From Lumbricus terrestris (Eukaryota; Annelida; Clitellata; Crassiclitellata; Lumbricidae): 64,000 nt of DNA. The notes beneath the pieces are model-generated. The model was not told the DNA's origin, made no database searches, and saw only the letters and a list, made by a program, of their open reading frames with translations. Made by a program: the position numbers and the translations under genes. The first letter of the stretch is position 1. Every line of letters begins with the position of its first letter. Where the stretch lies: positions 12,018,358 through 12,082,357 of the forward strand of contig OX457037.1 in NCBI GenBank assembly GCA_949752735.1, written 5' to 3'. Of the stretch, positions 56,987-64,000 are shown in pieces.

Positions 56987-58086
56987 TGTAGCGTATTAAA
57001 TCGCTATTATCTATCAAACTAACTTGTCTGATATTATATGTTAATTCTAAGTAGGAGTTAAGCTAGATAATTTAGTTGGCGTATCTAGATTAATAATTTG
57101 GCGTCTAGTGGATTAGTAACTAGGAGACCACGAATTTTGCGTACATGAGCGAGGCAGTCATGGTGACGTCAAGCGGTTACTACGGACGCTTACGTAAGCG
57201 AAAACATTTGCATCGACGCGTAACCAATTAAAGCATCGAAATGAGCGTAACGGTTGGAATTGAATGGAAACAACCACGTCATTGAAATTTGACATAAACG
57301 GTTGATTCCTTACATGAACATTGAGAAAGATGGTTGTTCAGTTGTGGCTGGCAATTCATTTGAAGTTTATTCAATGGTGAGGATGATGATTATGCTCGTA
57401 TCTGGTCGTAAAACAGTACGAGGCATTCGTGTGAGAGTAGAGGCGATTTAGAAATTCGAAGTTGCGAACTCTAACGTCTGTGAAGTCTACATTGTGATCG
57501 TGACGGTTGGTGAGACGATATTCGTGTGTTGAGAAACGATTTTGGGCTCGTTGTCTCTGGTTGACATTTCAAGGTCATTTTCAATTGGGAAGGAAATTCT
57601 CATTGGCTGGAGTGTGATAATTTGATGCTACGGAAGTATTGAATATTGACTTGTCTGGTATTCGATCTGGATTCCACAGCTTGGCAGTATCTCATTATCC
57701 TTCTTCAAATATAGCACGAGGTTGCTTATCTTCATTCAGTGAATCTACGGAGAATCAGCAGAACTATTTCTTCAAATATAGCACGGGGTTGCTTATCTTC
57801 ATTCAGTGAATCTACAGAGATCTACAGAACTATTTCAAGGCCGTTTTACACTGCAGAAACGACATGTCATATATCTCAACTGTGGAGCACAGATAAGCTA
57901 AAAGATAATTATAATTAGTGATACGCCAAATAAGTAAATAGGAATATTGCGTAATTGTATTGTGTATTTAATAGTTTCAATTATATCATACATTTATAAA
58001 GAATTGGTGTCTCTTTGAACAGATCATTTAAATGCAGTACATTTTCAATTACCCGCTAAAATAAGCATAAAAACGGAGACGTTACA
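56987..58086 (+). repeat. 3' LTR, 1100 bp
   Basis: Same length as the 5' LTR; one difference noticed (58075 G). Confidence 0.95.
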
Positions 58087-58091
58087 ATTGA
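58087..58091. other. Target site duplication, right (attga)
   Basis: Matches 50481-50485; also the start of the resumed 31-bp array. Confidence 0.93.
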
Positions 58092-59787
58092 ATATGTTGA
58101 GTATATTCATGCTGTTGATTGAACATGTTGAATATTTTGGTGTTGTTGATTGAATATGTTGAATGTATGTGTATTGATTGAATATGTTGAATATATATAT
58201 GTGTTGCTGGTTGAATATGTTGAATATATTGATGCTTTTGATTGAATATGTTGAATATATTGATCCCGTTCATTGAATATGTTGAATATATTGATGCTTT
58301 TGATTGAATATGTTGAATATATTGATGGTGTTGATTAAATCTGTTGAATATATTGGTGTTGTTGATTGAATATGTTGAATATATTGATGTTGTTGATTCA
58401 ATATGTTGAATATATTGATTCTGTTGATTGAATATGTTGAATATATTGGTGTTGTTGATTGAATATGTTGAATATATTGATGCTGTTGATTGAATATGTT
58501 GAACATGTTGGTGTTTTTGATTGAATATGTTGAATATATTGGTGTTGTTGATTGAATATGTTGAATATATTGATGCTGTTGATTGAATATGTTGAATGTA
58601 TGTCTATTGATTGAATATGTTGAATATATATATGTGTTGCTGGTTGAATATGTTGAATATATTGATGCTTTTGATTGAATATGTTGAACATATTGATCCC
58701 GTTCATTGAATATGTTGAAATTATTGATGCTTTTGATTGAATATGTTGAATATATTGGCGTTGTTGATTGAATATGTTGAGTATATTCATGCTGTTGATT
58801 GAACATGTTGAATATTTTGGTGTTGTTGATTGAATATGTTGAATGTATGTCTATTGATTGAATATGTTGAATATATATATGTGTTGCTGGTTGAATATGT
58901 TGAATATATTGATGCTTTTGATTGAATATGTTGAATACATTGATCCCGTTCATTGAATATGTTGAATATATTGATGCTTTTGATTGAATATGTTGAATAT
59001 ATTGATGGTGTTGATTAAATCTGTTGAATATATTGGTGTTGTTGATTGAATATGTTGAATATATTGGTGTTGTTGATTGAATATGTTGAATATATTGATG
59101 CTGTTGATTGAATATGTTGAATGTATTGATGGTGTTGATTGAGTATGTTGAATATATATGTGTTGGTGGTTGAATATGTTGAATATATTGATCCGGTTGT
59201 TTGAATATGTTGAATATATTGGTGTTGTTGATTGAATATGTTGAATATTGATGCTTTTGATTGAATATTTTGAATATATTGGCGTTGTTGATTGAATATG
59301 TTGAATATATTCATGCTGTCGATTGAACATGTTGAATATTTTGGTGTTGTTGATTGAATATGTTAAATATATTGATGTTTTTTATTGAATATGTTGAGTA
59401 TATTGCTATTGATTGAATATGTTGAAAATATATATGTGTTGCTGGTTGAATATGTTGAATATATTGATGCTTTTGATTGAATATGTTGAATATATTGATC
59501 CCGTTCATTGAATATGTTGAATATATTGATGGTGTTGATTAAATCTGTTGAACATATTGGTGTTGTTGATTGAATATGTTGAATATATTGATGTATTTGA
59601 TTGAATATGTTGAATATATTGATGCTGTTGATTCAATATGTTGAATATATTGGTGTTGTTTATTGAATACGTTGAATATATTGATTCTGTTGATAGAATA
59701 TGTTGAATGCATTGATGCTCTTGATTGAATATGTTGAATATATTGGTGTTTTTGATTGAATATGTTTATTGTTTAATATATTGATGT
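58087..59787. repeat. 31-bp satellite array, right part
   Basis: Continuation of the array at 45451-50485, about 55 units, with the same variant blocks ('gttgagtatattcatgctgt' near 58095 and 58777). Confidence 0.97.
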
Positions 59788-59788
59788 T

Positions 59789-61749
59789 CGATTTGGTCGC
59801 AAATTTAGTCGCCAATTTAGTGCCTAGTTTAGTCGTCAATTAAGTCATCATATTAGTCGTCAATTTAGTCGCTAATTTAGTCGTCAATTTAGTCGTTAAT
59901 TTAATCGATAATTTAGTCTTCAATTTAGTCAATTTAATAGCCAATTCAGTCGACAATTCAGTCGTCAATTTAATTTAGTCGCTAATTTAGTCGCCAAATA
60001 AGGCGTCAATTTAGTCACTGATTTAGTCGTCAATTTAGTCATCAATTTGGCCGACAATTTAGTCGTCAATTTAGTGGCAGATTTAGTCGTCAATTTAGTA
60101 GCTGATTTAGTCGTCAATTTAGTCGTCAATTTAGTCGCTGATTCAGTCGTCAATTTAGTCGCCAATTTAGTTGTTAATTTAGTCGTTATTTTAATTGTCA
60201 ATTTAGTCGACAATTTAGTCGTCAAATTAGTCGCTAATTTAGCCGTCAATTTAGTCGTCAATTTAGTTGACAATTTAGTCGACAATTTAGTCGCTAATTT
60301 AGTCGCTAATTTAGTCGTCAGCTTAGTCGTCACATTAATCGCTAATTTAGTCGCCAAATAAGTCGTCAATTTAGTCACAAGTTTAGTCGTTATTTTAGTC
60401 GGCAATTTAGTCGGCAATTTAGTCGCTAATTTAGTCGTCAATTTAGTCGTTAATTTAATCGATAATTTAGTCTTCAATTTAGTCAATTTAATCGCCAATT
60501 CAGTTGACAATTCAGTCGTCAATTTAATCGTTAATTTAGTCGTCAATTTAGTCGCTAATTTAGTCGCCAAATAAGGCGTCAATTTAGTCGCTGATTTAGT
60601 CGTCAATGAGGCCGACAATTTAGTCGTCAATATAGTGGCAGATTTTGTCGTCAATTTAGTAGCTGATTTAGTCGTCAATTTAGTCGTGAATTTAGTCGCT
60701 GATTCAGTCGTCAATTTAGTCGCCAATTTAGTCGTTAATTTAGTCGTTATTTTAATTGTCAATTTAGTCGACAATTTAGTCGTCAAATTAGTCGCTAATT
60801 TAGTCGGTCAATTTAGTCGTCAATTTAGTTGACAATTTAGTCGACAATTTAGTCGCTAATTTAGTCGCTAATTTAGTCGTCATCTTAGTCGTCACATTTA
60901 TCGCTAATTTAGTCGCCAATTAAATCGTCAATTTAGTCGCCAGTTTAGTCGTTAATTTAGTCGTCAATTTAGTCGTCAATTTAGTTGGCCATTTAGTAGT
61001 CAAATAAGGCGTCAATTCAGTCGCTGATTTAGTCGTCAATTTGGTCCCTAATTTTGTCGAAAATTTAGTCGCCAATTTAGTCGACAACTTAGTCGTCAAT
61101 TTAGCCTTCAATTTAGCCGTGAATTTAGTCGCAGATTTAGTCGTCAGTTTAGTCGTCAATTTAGTCGCTGATTTAGTCGTCAATTTAGTCGCTGATTTAG
61201 TCGTCAATTTATTCGCCAATTTAGTCGTTAATTTAGTCGTTAATTTAATTGTCAATTTAGACAATTTAGTCGCCAATTTAGTCGTTAATTTAATTGTCAG
61301 TTTTGACGACAATTTAGTCGACAATTTAGTCGCTAATTTAGTCGTCAGTTTAGTCGTCAATTTAGTCGCTAATTTAGTCTCCAATTAAGTCGTTAATTTG
61401 GTCGCCAGTTTAGTCGTTAATTTAGTCGTGAATTTAGTCGTAAATTTAGTCGTCAATTTAGTTGGCAATTTAGTCGTCAAATTAGGCATCAATTTAGTCG
61501 CTGATTTAGTCGTCAATTTAGTCGCTAATTTTGTCGACAATTTAGTCGTCAATCTAGTCGACAATTTAGTCGACAATTTAGTTGTCAATTTAGTCGCTAA
61601 TTTAGTCGTCAATTTTTTCGTTAATATAGTGGACAATTTAGTCGTTAATTTAGTTGTTAATTCAGTCGCTAATTTAGTCGTCAATTTAGTCGTTAATTTA
61701 GTCGTTAATTTAGTCGCTAATTTAGTCATCAATTTAGTCGGCAATTTAC
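59789..61749. repeat. 12-bp satellite array, right block
   Basis: Same 'gtcgtcaattta' family as 43915-45448, with extra variants such as 'gctgattta'. A ~575-bp higher-order copy is visible ('gccaaataaggcgtcaattt' near 59992 and 60566). Confidence 0.95.
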
Positions 61750-62214
61750 TTATCATATGGTATTTTGTTTAATTATAAAAGCCAGATGCAGCCTGTCTGT
61801 GCTGTATAATTATAGTAGCCTTTGGTAAAATAAATGTCTTATAGATGATAATAGCTAATCAACTTTTCTAAACGGGGCGGGTGGGAGGAAGAGATTAGTT
61901 GTACATACCATACGCATAGAGTAAGGGTTCACAAAATACGCAATGTGCAACAGGGGAAGGGTTATATAATCGAATTTTGAGTACATAAAATTATTTATTG
62001 GTTAACTCACTTTGGAAATTTTTTACTTGAGTGAACCACTGACCCTCTCTAGCAAAAATTTCCACACTTCCACTGGCCACGGCCTTCCTTTGTAGCCAAT
62101 GCATTCTTGTTTTCAACATTTGCTGTCATTCTGTGTACTCCAGTCGCAATAAAAAAGAATTTAATTGAATATATGGATGGACCTGATGGTGATAAATAAT
62201 TATAATCAAGAAGA
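61750..62214. other. Gene-free sequence
   Basis: Nothing recognised. Confidence 0.45.
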
Positions 62215-62222
62215 GGTTCACG

Positions 62223-62614
62223 CATAGGTGGAGTTTATCAGGGACTAAGCCCTCCAAAAAGTCCAATAATGTTTTACCGTGTAAATGGCATCTTTCCCCG
62301 GCTTAGCCCCCCTAAGAACTTTAAAGTGAACGAGTAAAAAAAGGTCATCAACTTTTTGGGGCGGGGAAATGTAGTACTTTTTGGGGTGGGGAAATGTAGT
62401 ACTTTTCATGAGATTTAAACTAGACGACTAAGAAAAAGAAGAAAAAAGTTAACTTTTTTGGCCGAGGAAATGTAGTACTTTTCATGAGATTTAAACTTGA
62501 CGACTAAAAAAAGTCATCAACTTTTTTGGGCTGGGGAAAAAAAAATTCTGCGCGGCTAGTTCAGGATCAAAGTTTTACAGCCCCACCCCAAACAAAAAGC
62601 AAACTCCACCCATG
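62223..62614. mobile_element. hAT-type MITE, 392 bp, perfect 8-bp TSD
   Basis: Ends CATAGGTGGAGTTT and AAACTCCACCCATG with ggttcacg on both sides (62215-62222, 62615-62622). Same family as 2153-2301. Interior has repeated 'ggggaaatgtagtacttttc' blocks and 'gactaaaaaaagtcatcaac', also seen in the 18618/19899 elements. Confidence 0.9.
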
Positions 62615-62889
62615 GGTTCACGAGTTCCAATCTGTCTTCTTGTAACATGTTTCACTAGAGTGGTCCACAAAATTCATCTAACAGATTTCAGTTCTCCACA
62701 AGGCTTGTTTTGTTCCTTATCATTATTATAATAATCACATAAAATTTTAATGGAAATAAATAAAATTTAGAGGTCAACCCATTTGACACTTTTTATGCTA
62801 TTTGGACAGATGTAAATAAATTGTTCGGTAATGGTTAATGTACGACCTGAGCGACATTGAGCGATGTCTGGGGAGATTCCATTTCTCAA

Positions 62890-63720
62890 TTACCGTACTT
62901 CAACACTGGCATTGACCTGAGAGTCACCTTCTTGAATGCCGTTCACCATTTTTGGGATTGCCAAGAGTTTTTCCTGACAAATTCCAGTGACAATAGTAGC
63001 TATGCGGTCCATATTTTCCTTTGATCCGTCGATTCTGAACAACATTTTGCCTTCTCAGTGAGGTTATAGCAGGCCTGCCAGTGTGCACTCTTTTTCTTGC
63101 ATTGTACCTAGCTGCTTCTTGTCCTTCTTTTATTCCGAACTTCTAGAAAGTGGTATTTCTGAAATCAATGTAATAATCAATCGCCAGTGTGACATCTTCA
63201 TCTACAGACCAAGGATCACGGTCTGGAAGGCCAACATGAAACAAAGCACCAACAACTAAACTAAAGAGGACTGGATGATGTTCTTGGATCTTTTTTTAAT
63301 AATGAGGCAGTTAGTAGCAGCTGTTTATGCAGACATTGTAGAGTGTAAATGTATTGATTACGTACTAGGACTAAGTTGTCGGATACTCTTCAATGTAATC
63401 AAATTGTTCTATAGATGCCTATGCAGAAAGTTCACCTGCTACTTCATAACTGCCTTTTGTCTTCGGTTCTTCATTTTAGTTTTCACCATTCTTTCTTTTT
63501 CCTGCGGTTGCCTCTTTCTGCTTTCTTTTGCTGCTGTCTTTGAGTTTACTCCACTCATGCTGCTGGAAAATAGTCTGCTCTTTGTAGGACCTATTCGAAG
63601 GATATCCCGATCTTAGTCTTGCTGGATTTCTGTCATCACATCCTTTGAGGCAATATCGAACAATATTTGAAGATCACTCTTGAACATGTCGTCTTCATCC
63701 TGTCACTTTCTCTTTATAGT
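62890..63720 (-). pseudogene. Possible decayed minus-strand coding region
   Basis: Three separated minus-strand stretches read like protein: 'DDMFKSDLQILFDIASKDVM' followed by 'TEIQQD' and a stop (about 63620-63700); 'VGALFHVGLPDRDPW' with 'SVDEDVTLAIDYY' (about 63165-63245); and 'ENMDRIATIVTGICQEKLL' (about 62960-63045). They are in different frames and broken by stops, as in a decayed gene or a transposon protein. 'LFDIA' followed by an acidic/basic linker is seen in proteins of transposon-rich marine genomes, but no family can be named. Splicing could join some parts. Confidence 0.3.
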
Positions 63721-64000
63721 GGTCAGAGGTAGTACTAGGTAGTTCTGGTAAAGCTTTGGCAGTTTCCTTACACACCTGGGCCCGTATGTACATGAGGGTA
63801 TAACTCTTGTATATGGCTTAAATCTGGGCTAATCAGGAATACTGGGTTATTTCCGTATGCACGGCTTGAGATTAGCGAACTAAACTAGGTATAACGTTAT
63901 CCCAATTCCGAGGAAGGAGTACGTCGGCTACTCCCATTGTGAACAATAGACGGCCGACGTTAGCTGGACAGCGCGAACAATAGGCAGCCGTCGACATTTC
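63721..64000. other. Gene-free window end
   Basis: Nothing recognised. Confidence 0.4.

Larger units (their letters stand above)
50486..58086 (+). mobile_element. Intact Gmr1-like Ty3/gypsy LTR retrotransposon, 7601 bp
   Basis: Two 1100-bp LTRs with TG...CA ends, a 5-bp target duplication (attga), a putative PBS, a polypurine tract and one open gag-pol frame. Deleting the element plus one attga gives 'ggcgttgttgattgaatatg' then 'ttgagtatattcatg', which is the normal text of the surrounding 31-bp array (compare 47742-47780), so the insertion is clean. The LTRs differ at one noticed position (A at 51574, G at 58075), so it is very recent. The domain order PR-INT-RT-RH is the Gmr1-like arrangement known from deuterostomes. 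Confidence 0.95.

Noticed and set aside
59965..61756. TKL/VNL repeat ORFs in the 12-bp arrays (also 44056-44855)
   Set aside because: 12-bp period is divisible by three and the unit lacks stops; low complexity on both strands.
63275..63616. 113-codon plus-strand hydrophobic ORF
   Set aside because: Composition typical of the complement of a Lys/Arg-rich region; the minus strand looks more protein-like.

Overview
The window looks like nuclear DNA of an invertebrate deuterostome, most likely an echinoderm. The evidence is: intron-containing genes with canonical GT-AG junctions, very many dispersed repeats, an extreme excess of the palindrome TAGGCCTA, and a Ty3/gypsy retrotransposon of the Gmr1-like type, known from deuterostomes. 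No species call is possible from sequence alone. Genes are few and most of the 64 kb is repeats, MITEs and satellite arrays.

Layout, left half. Positions 1-889 are the last exon of a BTB-BACK-PHR protein gene (plus strand) that enters from outside the window. A tandem paralogue lies at 9507-12441 (exon 1 with the BTB domain, exon 2 with BACK and PHR) and carries a 2-bp frameshift. The 3' flanks of the two copies are also duplicated, and copy 1 acquired two nested MITEs that copy 2 lacks. Further hAT-type and other inverted-repeat elements with intact target duplications lie at 2.15, 2.3, 6.3, 8.5, 14.3, 19.9, 23.2, 25.7, 26.6 and 62.2 kb. At 15209-15393 (minus strand) is the first exon of a probable class A GPCR. 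The intron next to it is a 46-bp minisatellite whose unit contains the end of that exon plus its 5' splice site. From 16 to 28 kb there are microsatellites, MITEs and retroposon scraps, with no convincing gene.

Middle. A minus-strand gene for an arginine/serine-rich, RG-tailed protein can be assembled from seven exons between 41774 and 28383. All junctions are phase-compatible and the product is about 672 residues. Its 8.3-kb first intron contains a 3.9-kb, 54-bp minisatellite (33911-37827).

Right half. 43.9-61.7 kb is an almost continuous block of tandem DNA: a 12-bp array, a 31-bp array and another 12-bp array. Inserted in the 31-bp array is a 7601-bp, apparently intact LTR retrotransposon (50486-58086) with 1100-bp LTRs differing at one observed position, a 5-bp target duplication and one 1631-codon gag-pol frame. 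Its pol order is protease, integrase, reverse transcriptase, RNase H, with integrase upstream of RT as in copia but with Ty3/gypsy domains. This defines the Gmr1-like group. Its Gag has a SCAN-like capsid region. The last 2 kb hold one MITE and a possible decayed minus-strand coding region.

The long minus-strand ORFs at 45-50 kb and 58-59.5 kb, and the ORFs in the 54-bp and 12-bp arrays, are by-products of repeat periodicity and are not annotated as genes.
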